Source: Streptomyces cucumeris (lineage in GTDB: Bacteria; Actinomycetota; Actinomycetes; Streptomycetales; Streptomycetaceae). Taken from it: DNA of 64,000 nt. Positions 34,673 through 42,191 of the stretch are shown here, in pieces. Location: NCBI RefSeq assembly GCF_024295805.1, contig NZ_JANCLX010000022.1, positions 87,293 to 151,292 of the forward strand. The letters run 5' to 3'. How positions within the stretch are numbered: position 1 is the stretch's first letter; every line of letters begins with the position of its first letter. A program made the translations under genes and the position numbers. A model generated the notes under the pieces. It made no database searches and was not told the origin of the DNA. It worked only from the letters and a program-made list of their open reading frames with translations.

Positions 34673-36010
34673 ATGACCAACGGACCCATGGACAGGCGTC
34701 CCTTCGGCGGCGAGCCGCCGGGGTGGGCGGAGTCCCCCTTGATGAAGCAGAACGCCGAGTACACCGGCCGGTATGTGGTCCTGCTCGACCAGCGGGAAAC
34801 CCAGCGCGGTATCGACGCCCTCCGCACCTCGGCGGGCATCGCGTCCGTCGAACGGGTCCGCGGGGCCGAGGCCGAGGGCGCCACCGAAATGCTCCAACGC
34901 CCCGACACCTCGGTGCTCTTCGACGAACTCGCCACGGCCGTCGTCGAGGTACCCCCCGACCAGCGCCACGCACTGGTCACCACCGCCGAGGCGGAACCCA
35001 CCATCATCGCGGCCGAGCCGGAGCGGATGGTCTATGCCACGGTGATCACCGAACCCCAGCGGACGCTCACCGGCTTCTTCCCGACCTACCGCAGCGACGA
35101 GGACGAGGTGAGCCGGCACACCCGCGCCGAACTCGCCGCCTCGCTCGGCCCGGCCTGGGACGAGCAGAACACCACCTGGGGGCTCCAGGCGATCCGGGCC
35201 AACTGGTCCACCCTGACCGGGCAGGCGGTGAAGGTCGCCGTTCTGGACACCGGGGTGGACACCGACCACCAGGACCTGACCGGCTGCATCGAGGCCACCG
35301 CCTCCTTCGTCCCCGGGGAGACCGTGGAGGACGGCAACGGCCACGGCACCCACTGCATCGGCAGCGTGGCCGGACCGGTCAAACCCGACCATGCGCCCCG
35401 CTACGGCGTGGCGGGCGAGGCCCGGATCCTGGCCGGCAAGGTGCTCAGCGACCGGGGCGTGGGCACCGACGGCCAGATCCTCGCGGGCATGGCCTGGGCG
35501 GTCTCCCAGGGCGCGCGGGTGGTCTCCATGTCGCTGGGCGCCGTGGTGGAACCGGGTGAACTCTTCCCGCAGACCTACGAGAACGTGGCGCTGCGCGCGC
35601 TCGAACGCGGCACGGTGATCGTGGCGGCGGCGGGCAACGAGAGCCGCCGCCCCCGGTTCGTCGCGCCCGTGGGCCGCCCGGCCAACTGCCCGTCCATCCT
35701 CGCGGTGGCCGCGCTCGGCAAGGACCTGGCCACGGCCTGGTTCTCCTGCGGGGCCATCAACGGCGCGGGCGGCGAGGTCAACATCGCCGCTCCCGGTGTG
35801 GACATCTTCTCGGCGGCGCCGGACGGCACGTACCAGACGCTGAACGGCACCAGCATGGCCACACCGCATGTGGCCGGGGCACTGGCGCTGATGGTGCAGG
35901 CCCATCCCGAGGCCACCGCGGCCGACCTCCGCACCCGGCTGCTCTCCGGGGCGTACCCGCTGCCGCAGCCCGTCGCGGACATCGGCTCCGGTCTGCTCCA
36001 GGCACCGTGA
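34673..36010 (+). CDS. S8 subtilase without an export signal
   Basis: 445 residues. The ATG at 34673 has GGAG six bases upstream. No signal peptide or membrane helix is visible, so it is probably cytosolic or exported by an unusual route. The first 140 residues include an I9-like pro-domain (RYVVLLDQRETQRGIDALR to VVEVPPDQ). The catalytic triad is complete: Asp192 in VAVLDTGVDTD, His224 in GHGTHCIGSV and Ser394 in LNGTSMATPHVAGA. A four-base overlap (GTGA) couples it to a small I9-like protein. It may therefore be controlled by both an intramolecular and a separate inhibitor. Confidence 0.9.
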   Translation: MTNGPMDRRPFGGEPPGWAESPLMKQNAEYTGRYVVLLDQRETQRGIDALRTSAGIASVERVRGAEAEGATEMLQRPDTSVLFDELATAVVEVPPDQRHALVTTAEAEPTIIAAEPERMVYATVITEPQRTLTGFFPTYRSDEDEVSRHTRAELAASLGPAWDEQNTTWGLQAIRANWSTLTGQAVKVAVLDTGVDTDHQDLTGCIEATASFVPGETVEDGNGHGTHCIGSVAGPVKPDHAPRYGVAGEARILAGKVLSDRGVGTDGQILAGMAWAVSQGARVVSMSLGAVVEPGELFPQTYENVALRALERGTVIVAAAGNESRRPRFVAPVGRPANCPSILAVAALGKDLATAWFSCGAINGAGGEVNIAAPGVDIFSAAPDGTYQTLNGTSMATPHVAGALALMVQAHPEATAADLRTRLLSGAYPLPQPVADIGSGLLQAP

Positions 36011-36255
36011 CCGGCGCGTCCCCGTCCGGCCCGGTCGGGGTGATCCTCTCGGTCGATCCGGACCGGTTCGCCGAGGTGGTGGCCGCCGCGCGCCGGGCCG
36101 GACTGACCGTCACCGGGGAACAGGAGGTGCTGGGTTCGCTCTCCGGGACCATCGCGGAGGACCGGATCCCGGCCCTGGAGGCCGTGGACGGAGTGGAGTC
36201 CGTCGACCGGGACCGTACCGTCCGGCTCCCCCCGCCGGACGCGCCGGTCCAGTGA
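36007..36255 (+). CDS. Stand-alone I9-inhibitor-like small protein
   Basis: 82 residues. Predicted beta-alpha-beta-beta-alpha-beta order: VGVILSVDPDRF, a helix AEVVAAARRAG, LTVTGEQEVLGSLSGTI, a helix RIPALEAVDGV, and the final strand ESVDRDRTVRL. The helix-strand pattern and the terminal V-x-x-V-x-x-D element are those of peptidase inhibitor I9 domains, the pro-regions of subtilases. It has no signal peptide. The GTG start overlaps the subtilase stop, so it is made with the protease and is probably its inhibitor or folding partner. The assignment rests on pattern, not on a database hit. Confidence 0.65.
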   Translation: MTGASPSGPVGVILSVDPDRFAEVVAAARRAGLTVTGEQEVLGSLSGTIAEDRIPALEAVDGVESVDRDRTVRLPPPDAPVQ

Positions 36256-36280
36256 CCGGCCGGGGCCACCCCCGGCCGGT
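36255..36280 (+). terminator. Terminator after the subtilase operon
   Basis: An 11-base perfect stem (36255-36265, beginning ACCGGCCGGGG, with 36270-36280) and a 4-base loop start at the stop codon of the I9-like gene, in the gap between convergent genes. Confidence 0.75.
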
Positions 36281-36320
36281 TGGACCTCATCCCGTTCGGC
36301 TGGACGTCATCCCGGTCGGT
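36281..36320. repeat. Tandem 20-base direct repeat
   Basis: Two adjacent 20-base units at 36281-36300 and 36301-36320 share TGGAC, TCATCCCG and TCGG with three mismatches. The right copy covers the stop codon of the gene on the - strand. Confidence 0.6.
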
Positions 36321-36810
36321 TGCAGAAGACACAACCGTCCCAGAGCGGCAGGGCGTTCAGCACCCGGTGCCGCACACAGCAGGCCACGGCCGCCTCCCGT
36401 GCGGCGGGGAAACCGCCGTCGGCGGCGGGCGGACCGCCGGCCGACGGGGCGTACGAGGCCACCATGGCCCGGAACCGGCGCAGGGACGCCTCGGCGGACA
36501 CCGGTTCGTACCCCAGCTCCTCCCAGCGGTGCCGGGTCAGGGCGAGATCGACCGTGCGCAGGACGAACTCCCGGGCGCGCGCCCGCTGCTGGGGCGTGGC
36601 GCCCCAGTCCACATCGGCCAGGTCGAAGCCGACGGCGCCCCGGCCCATCACGTTCTGGTCCTGGAGCGTCAGCAGCGCGGCGAAGCGGAAGTGCCACGGC
36701 CGTTCGGCCAGGGCGCTCACCGCCAGCGTCAGCACCTCGACGAACACCTCCGTACCGCCGTTGGACAGATCCAGCGCCCGGCCGTCGGAGCCCCCGAAGA
36801 CATTGCCCAT
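36307..36810 (-). CDS. Conserved-looking hypothetical protein
   Basis: 167 residues with strong coding bias. No family recognised. It starts MGNVFGGSDGRALDL; the middle (ADVDWGATPQQRARAREFVL and RHRWEELGYEP) is helical and charged. The C-terminus contains five Cys in about 25 residues (VACCVRHRVLN to WDGCVFCN), including a CxxC, which could bind metal. The last codons are part of the tandem 20-base repeat. Function unknown. It is divergent from the gene with the in-frame stop and convergent with the subtilase operon. Confidence 0.7.
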   Translation of the reverse strand: MGNVFGGSDGRALDLSNGGTEVFVEVLTLAVSALAERPWHFRFAALLTLQDQNVMGRGAVGFDLADVDWGATPQQRARAREFVLRTVDLALTRHRWEELGYEPVSAEASLRRFRAMVASYAPSAGGPPAADGGFPAAREAAVACCVRHRVLNALPLWDGCVFCNRPG

Positions 36811-36847
36811 CGGGCCAACCTACGCCGGGCGGTGGCGGTGGGGCATC

Positions 36848-37195
36848 ATGGGCACCATGGACGTCGCGTATGCCGACCGGATCACCGTGGCGGAGTACCG
36901 GAACCTCCCGGGCCGCCCCACCCCGATGGCGGCCGTCCGCGGTTGACTGCGGGAGCGCGGTATCGACTGGATGCCGTTGGCGGCCGAGGAGATCTGCTGG
37001 GACCACGCCTGCGGTATCGGCCCCGACGGCCACTGGTTCGGCTGGTTCCGGGTCCGGGTCGAGGCCGCCGCCCTGTGGCGGCTCGGCCTCCACCCCGATC
37101 AGCCCGCCGCCCGGGTCACCGGGCCCTCCCCGCCTGCCTGGTGGCACGCCGAGGCCGAACGCCGGGCCCGCCACCGGCCCGGCCGGACACTCTGA
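36848..37195 (+). pseudogene. Gene interrupted by an in-frame TGA
   Basis: One reading frame starts at the ATG at 36848 (GGTGGGG upstream) with MGTMDVAYADRITVAEYR, meets a TGA at 36944-36946, and continues in the same frame to the stop at 37195 with about 80 codons of coding-like sequence (LRERGIDWMPLAAEEICW onward). Both halves have high third-position GC. The stop could come from one C-to-T change in a CGA codon. A fresh start at 36971 is possible but poorly placed for a ribosome-binding site. The product is unrecognised. Confidence 0.6.
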
Positions 37196-37288
37196 GCGCC
37201 GCCCGGCCACCCCGGCGCCCGCCTTGCCGTGGGGCGCCGCGTCACCAGGTCGCCTACGGTGGAATCCCGAGGGGCACAGGAGGTGCCC

Positions 37289-38050
37289 GTGACGAACGAG
37301 CACATCGTCTTCATCCCGGGAGTCGGTGGCCGGGAGTGGCTGTGGCGCCACCAGCAGGACGCCCTCGCCGACATCGCGACCAGCGAGGTCATGGTCCTGG
37401 ACCGGCAGGCCACCCGGGCCGAGATGGCCGAGCACGTCCTCGCGCACGCCCCCGAGGTGTTCTCCGTCGCCGGTCATTCGCTGGGCGGCTGGGTCGCCCA
37501 GGAGATCGCCGCGCGGGCGCCGGACCGGATCTCCCGGCTCTTCCTGTGCGGCACCTGGACGCGGATGGCCCCCGGCACCATCGCCTACCTCGACCACTAC
37601 GCGGCCCATCTCGTCCGTGACGCCGACGGGGCGCTGGACGCCCACTTCGACCAGCTGCTGCACCACGCCCGCTACGCGGACAAGGGGTTCTGCACCCGGC
37701 TCAGGGCGTGGCAGCGCGAGACGGCGCCCGACATCTACGTCCGCCAGCTACGGGCGCTGGCCCATGACTACGCGACCGAGCGGCTGCTGCCGAGGATCAC
37801 CGCGGACACCCTGGTGATCCACGGCCGCCAGGACCGTGTCGTCACCGAGGAGGAGGCGCGCTTCCTCACCGGGGGCATCGCGGGCGCCTCACTGGCCCTG
37901 ATCGAGGAGTCCGGTCACTGCACCCCCGTCGAGCAGCCCCAGGCGTTCTCCGCGGTGATGCGGCTGTGGCTGTCCAGGGCCGGGGAGCCGGCACCGGCGG
38001 AGCGGGTGGCGGAGTCCCTGGCACTGGGTACCCGGCGACGAGCCGGCTGA
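37289..38050 (+). CDS. Alpha/beta hydrolase
   Basis: 253 residues from a GTG at 37289 with AGGAGG six bases upstream. The oxyanion region is IPGVGGREW, the nucleophile Ser64 lies in the elbow VAGHSLGGWVAQE, the acid is in LVIHGRQDRVVTEEE and the catalytic His in IEESGHCTPVEQP. A cap region of about 70 residues lies between. It hydrolyses an ester or similar bond of an unknown small substrate. The MBL-rhodanese gene follows in the same direction after 44 bases and may be co-transcribed. Confidence 0.9.
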   Translation: MTNEHIVFIPGVGGREWLWRHQQDALADIATSEVMVLDRQATRAEMAEHVLAHAPEVFSVAGHSLGGWVAQEIAARAPDRISRLFLCGTWTRMAPGTIAYLDHYAAHLVRDADGALDAHFDQLLHHARYADKGFCTRLRAWQRETAPDIYVRQLRALAHDYATERLLPRITADTLVIHGRQDRVVTEEEARFLTGGIAGASLALIEESGHCTPVEQPQAFSAVMRLWLSRAGEPAPAERVAESLALGTRRRAG

Positions 38051-38094
38051 GGGCCGGGCGCCCACCGGGCCCGGCCGGGAAAGGAGCCGCCGTC

Positions 38095-39462
38095 GTGTTC
38101 GCCGTGGACACCCTGGCCATCGAGGGCCTGGGCAACCGCAGTTATCTGGCGGGCGGGAAGCACCAGGCGGTGGTGGTGGACCCACCGCGGGACATCGACC
38201 GGGTGATCGCCGCCGCGGCCCGGCGCGGGGTGCGGATCGCCTACGTGGCCGAGACCCATGTGCACAACGACTGGGTCAGCGGTGGTCTCGAACTGGCCCG
38301 GGTCACCGGCGCCGGATATCTGGTGCCCGCCCGCGCCTCGGTCGCCTTCGACCGCACCCCGGTCGCCGACGGCGACACCCTCGCCCTCGACGACGGGCTG
38401 GTGCTGCGGGCGCTGGCCACCCCCGGCCACACCCCGCACCACACCTCGTACGTGGTCGAGGACGACGGCCGTCCCGCCGCCGCGTTCACCGGCGGATCGC
38501 TGCTGATCGGTACCGTCGGACGGCCGGACCTCGTCGAGCCCCGGCTCACCGAGCCGCTGGCCCGCGCCCAGTACGCCTCGGCCCACCGGCTGGCGGACGA
38601 ACTCGACGACGCGGTGCCGGTGCTGCCCACCCACGGCTTCGGCAGTTTCTGCTCCTCCTCCCAGGCCGGTGGCGAGTCCACCACCATCGGCCGGGAACGG
38701 GTGCGCAACCACGCCCTGACCGAGGACATGGACACCTTCGTCGCCGAAACCCTCGGCGGACTGGACGACGTGCCCGCGTACTACGCGCATATGGGTCCGG
38801 CCAACGCCGCCGGGCCCGCCCCGGTCGACCTCACCCCGCCGCACCGGGCCGGGCCGGACGAGATCGCGGCCCGGCTGGCGGCGGGGGAGTGGGTGGTGGA
38901 TCTGCGCGGCCGGGTCGCCTTCGCCGACGGGCATCTGGCCGGATCGTTCAACTTCGAGGCGGACGGCAACCTCGCCACCTATCTGGCCTGGCTGATCCCC
39001 TGGGGCAAACCGGTCACCCTGCTCGGGCGGAGTCCCGAACAGATCGCCGCCGCCCAGCGCGAACTGGTCCGGGTGGGCATCGACCACCCGGCCGCAGCGG
39101 CCAGCGGCGGCCCCGCCGCCTGGGTCCGGGCGGACGAGGAGACCCGTTCCTTCCGCCGGGCCACCTTCGCCGCCCTGGCCACGGCCCTGCGGCGCGGCGC
39201 GGAACCGGTCGTCCTCGATGTCCGCCGGGACTCCGAACGCTCCCGCGGCTTCCTCGCGGGCTCGTACCACCTCCCCGTCCACCAGCTGCACGACGGGATG
39301 GACCGGGTGCCGCCCGGCACTGTGTGGGTGCACTGCGCAAGCGGGATGCGCGCGGCCATCGCCGCCTCCCTGCTGGACGCCGCCGGACGCGCCGTGGTCG
39401 CCGTCGACGACGACTTCGAGACGGCGGCCCGGGCCGGGCTGGAGGTCGTCCGGCCCCGCTGA
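38095..39462 (+). CDS. Metallo-beta-lactamase/rhodanese fusion protein
   Basis: 455 residues; GTG at 38095 with AAAGGAG upstream. N-terminal MBL fold (about 1-240): the first metal motif reads ETHVHNDWVSGG (His55, His57, Asp59, Trp60), where the usual fourth position is His. GHTPHHTSYVV, and GRPDLVEPRL with its Asp, follow as in persulfide dioxygenases. Two rhodanese domains follow; the first (about 265-350) has lost its Cys, and the second has Cys414 in WVHCASGMRA. Family members oxidise persulfides to sulfite or otherwise handle reactive sulfur. The HxHxDW variant could change metal binding. Confidence 0.88.
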   Translation: MFAVDTLAIEGLGNRSYLAGGKHQAVVVDPPRDIDRVIAAAARRGVRIAYVAETHVHNDWVSGGLELARVTGAGYLVPARASVAFDRTPVADGDTLALDDGLVLRALATPGHTPHHTSYVVEDDGRPAAAFTGGSLLIGTVGRPDLVEPRLTEPLARAQYASAHRLADELDDAVPVLPTHGFGSFCSSSQAGGESTTIGRERVRNHALTEDMDTFVAETLGGLDDVPAYYAHMGPANAAGPAPVDLTPPHRAGPDEIAARLAAGEWVVDLRGRVAFADGHLAGSFNFEADGNLATYLAWLIPWGKPVTLLGRSPEQIAAAQRELVRVGIDHPAAAASGGPAAWVRADEETRSFRRATFAALATALRRGAEPVVLDVRRDSERSRGFLAGSYHLPVHQLHDGMDRVPPGTVWVHCASGMRAAIAASLLDAAGRAVVAVDDDFETAARAGLEVVRPR

Positions 39463-39690
39463 CCGCCCGTCGGCCGGAAACCACCGCGAACCGGGCGAAG
39501 AAGTGCACGGGGTCACATCCGAAGGCCCGCGACGCGCCGGTATCGCGTCAACACCCCACCGAATCCCGTCAGCATCGCGTCAGGGACGGCGTCGCTTCCC
39601 GGCCCCGGGGAATGAGCAGCCCGACGCGCCCCGGCCGTTCCGGCCGGTGGCCGCGCACCGTTGCCCACCATTCCTCAGGGGAGGACCGCC

Positions 39691-40098
39691 ATGACCGAGC
39701 TGCGGTACGGAGACGACGCCGATCCCTCAGAACGGGTCCCGGCCGGACCGCTCTACGTGCCCGTCCGGCCGGGACACGACAGCTGCGCGGTGCGGGTGTT
39801 CCGCACCCCCCTCGGTGGCCGCGCCGCCGTCGGCTTCTCCAGCCAGCGGCGTCTGACGGAGGTGCTCGGGGCCCGTCAGCAGTGGATCAGGCTCGCCGCA
39901 CCGATGCTGCGCGCCCTCACCGAACCGCTGGGCGTCACCGACCTCATCGTCGATCCCAAGGTGGCGGGCGGTCGCGGACAGGCGTCCTCCCGGTCGCTGG
40001 AACGCCGCATCCGGCGCCCCCGGGACCCCGAAGGCGTCACCCTCGCCGCACTGCTCTCCGGACGCAGGCCCGGACCCCTCGGCACCGGTATCGGCTGA
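39691..40098 (+). CDS. SAV_915-family protein
   Basis: 135 residues, ATG at 39691 behind AGGGGAGG. The sequence GPLYVPVRPGHDSCAVRVFR, LGGRAAVGFSSQRRLTEVLG, IRLAAPMLRALTEPLGV matches, as far as I can recall, the Streptomyces family named after SAV_915, related to SseB-type folds. There is no signal or membrane helix. The last 40 residues are Arg-rich and unrelated. The next gene begins 13 bases after its stop and encodes a decarboxylase-like protein without its PLP lysine, so the two probably act together. The function is not known. Confidence 0.7.
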   Translation: MTELRYGDDADPSERVPAGPLYVPVRPGHDSCAVRVFRTPLGGRAAVGFSSQRRLTEVLGARQQWIRLAAPMLRALTEPLGVTDLIVDPKVAGGRGQASSRSLERRIRRPRDPEGVTLAALLSGRRPGPLGTGIG

Positions 40099-40111
40099 GG
40101 CACGGCGCGTC

Positions 40112-41458
40112 GTGGTCACACCCCTGCTCCCGGACACCGGGCGCCCGGCACCGGAGCCCGATGACGGGCCGGCCCTCTGGCCCGCCTCGGCCTCCCTGCT
40201 CGCCCACGGTGACCTGGCGGTGGGCGGGGTACCGCTCACCGAGGTCGCCGACCGCTTCGGCACCCCGGTCCAGTTGCTCGACGAGGCCGAGGTTCGGGCC
40301 CGCTGCCGCGCCTACCAGCGGGCCTTCCCGGGTGCCGGCGTCCGCTACGCGGCCACGGCGTTCCTGTGCCGCGCCATGGCCCACTGGCTGGAGGACGAGG
40401 GGCTGGGGCTGGCCGTCCGCTCGGCCGGGGAGCTGGAGCCCGTGTTCGCCGGCGGTTTCCCGCCGGACCGGATCGTGCTGCACGGCACCGCCGAGAGTCC
40501 GCGGGACCTGGCGGTCGCACTGCGCCTCGGCGTCGGCCGCATCGTGATCGACAGCCCCTCGGAGATCGCCCGGCTGGCCGCCGCGGTACCCGCGGGCAGC
40601 CGCCAGAAGGTGATGGTGCGGGTGGCGCCGGGGATCGCCGCGGGCGGCCACGCCACGATCCGCACCGGTGCCGGGGACCGGAATCCCGGTCTGTCGCTCA
40701 CCGACGGCTCCGCGCACCACGCCATCGCGCGGGTCCTGGACCAGCCGCGGCTCGAACTGGTCGGTCTGCACTGCCACCTGGGATCCCAGATCACCTCCGC
40801 CAAGCCCTACCTGGCGGCGGTGCGGCGCCTGGTCGGGCTGATGGCCCGGGTCCGGGAGCTGTACCGGGTGGTCCTCCCCGAACTGGACCTGGGCGGCGGC
40901 CACGCCATTGCCCACCGGCCGGGTGAACCCGCGCTGGACATCGCGGCCCTGGCCCGGCGGGTGCGGACGGAGCTGACCGGGGGCTGCGCCGCGGCGGGGC
41001 TGCCGGTCCCGCGGCTGCTGATCGAACCGGGGCGCGCGGTGGTGGGACCGGCCGGAGTGGCGCTCCACCGGGTGGTGACCGTCGAGCGCACCGGGGAGCG
41101 CACCTCCGTCGTCGTGGACGGCGGGACGGGCGACAGCCGGCGGTCCGCGCCGTACGGGGTGCGCACGGCGCCCCGGCTGGTCGGCCGCCGCTCCTCGGCC
41201 CCGCCGGCCCCGGTGACGGTGGCCGGACGCCACCGCGGGGCCGGTGATGTCCTCGGGGGCGGCACCGAGCTTCCCGCCGACGTCCATCCCGGCGATCTCC
41301 TGGCGGTGCCGGTGGCCGGCGCGTACCACCCCGCCATGGCCCCCGGTGACCACCTGGCCGGCCGTCCGCCGGTGGTGGCCGTGGCCGACGGCCACGCCCG
41401 GCTGCTGGTACGGCGCGAATCGCCGGCGGATTTCCGCGGCCGCGACATCGGACCGTAG
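40112..41458 (+). CDS. LysA-like PLP decarboxylase homologue lacking the PLP lysine
   Basis: 448 residues. The overall match is to diaminopimelate decarboxylase: RYAATAFLCRAMAHWLEDEG, LHGTAESPRDLAVAL, GLHCHLGSQI, DLGGGHAI, LIEPGRAVV and the C-terminal VAGAYHPAM. The position that holds the PLP lysine (YAxKAF) is Thr82 here, by one base (ACG against AAG). The second active-site motif, CESGD in LysA, reads RGAGD at 375-379, so the catalytic Cys is Arg375. It is therefore probably not a decarboxylase. It may bind a ligand or regulate a partner. The GTG start has only a weak ribosome-binding site. It follows the SAV_915-type gene by 13 bases. Confidence 0.85.
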   Translation: MVTPLLPDTGRPAPEPDDGPALWPASASLLAHGDLAVGGVPLTEVADRFGTPVQLLDEAEVRARCRAYQRAFPGAGVRYAATAFLCRAMAHWLEDEGLGLAVRSAGELEPVFAGGFPPDRIVLHGTAESPRDLAVALRLGVGRIVIDSPSEIARLAAAVPAGSRQKVMVRVAPGIAAGGHATIRTGAGDRNPGLSLTDGSAHHAIARVLDQPRLELVGLHCHLGSQITSAKPYLAAVRRLVGLMARVRELYRVVLPELDLGGGHAIAHRPGEPALDIAALARRVRTELTGGCAAAGLPVPRLLIEPGRAVVGPAGVALHRVVTVERTGERTSVVVDGGTGDSRRSAPYGVRTAPRLVGRRSSAPPAPVTVAGRHRGAGDVLGGGTELPADVHPGDLLAVPVAGAYHPAMAPGDHLAGRPPVVAVADGHARLLVRRESPADFRGRDIGP

Positions 41459-41605
41459 ACGCGGCGGAGGGACCGCGGACGGGGCCGCCCCTCCGCGCGG
41501 CGGTCTACGGTCGGACCGTGCCAGGCCCCGTCCTCCGGGCACGGGCCGCCACGCCGCCCGGCCCGGCGGCCCGTCCGTCCTTCCGTCCGAGAGAGAGTCC
41601 GCACC

Positions 41606-41941
41606 GTGCTCATCGCCCGCTCCGTCGCCCTGTTCGTGGTCGCCGCCCTCTTCGAGATCGGCGGCGCCTGGCTGGTCTGGCAGGGGGTGCGGGAACACCG
41701 GGGCTGGATCTGGATCGGTGCCGGGGTGATCGCCCTCGGGCTCTACGGCTTCGTGGCCACCCTCCAGCCGGACGCCGAGTTCGGGCGGATCCTCGCCGCG
41801 TACGGCGGGATCTTCGTCGCCGGATCGCTGGCCTGGGGCATGGTCGCCGACGGCTACCGCCCCGACCGGTTCGATGTGCTCGGCGCACTGGTCTGCCTCG
41901 CGGGAGTGGCCGTGATCATGTACGCCCCGCGCGGCCACTGA
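41606..41941 (+). CDS. ynfA: YnfA/UPF0060-family small membrane protein
   Basis: 111 residues, four hydrophobic helices: VALFVVAALFEIGGAWLVWQ, WIWIGAGVIALGLYGFVATLQ, GRILAAYGGIFVAGSLAWGMV and VLGALVCLAGVAVIMYAP. The charged loops and the FEIGGA and QPDAEFGRILAAYGG motifs identify the UPF0060 family, distantly related to small multidrug resistance proteins. The start is a GTG with GAGAGAG upstream. Its physiological role is uncertain; drug or metabolite export is proposed. It is monocistronic. Confidence 0.9.
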   Translation: MLIARSVALFVVAALFEIGGAWLVWQGVREHRGWIWIGAGVIALGLYGFVATLQPDAEFGRILAAYGGIFVAGSLAWGMVADGYRPDRFDVLGALVCLAGVAVIMYAPRGH

Positions 41942-42052
41942 CGGTGCCGCCGGTCCGTGCGGCCGGCTCCCCGGGAAAAGCCATGGGAAAATTTCAATCT
42001 CCCCATATCGGACACCGCTTCGGTTCCCGTATACCACTCCAGGGCAACGCAT

Positions 42053-42078
42053 ACCTTTCTTTCAGTTGTCCGAAAGGT
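42053..42078. promoter_or_regulatory. Inverted repeat upstream of the permease gene
   Basis: ACCTTTC (42053-42059) and GAAAGGT (42072-42078) are perfect 7-base arms with a 12-base centre, in a relatively AT-rich 250-base leader of the amino-acid permease. Confidence 0.4.
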
Positions 42079-42191
42079 GGATCCGGTTTGTGTGGTGGGG
42101 GTCGGCGGCTCAGAATGCTGATGTATTCAAGGTTGGCTCACTGCGTGTTATCTCACTGAGTGCGGAAATAGCAGGATTTAGCCTTCCGGGC

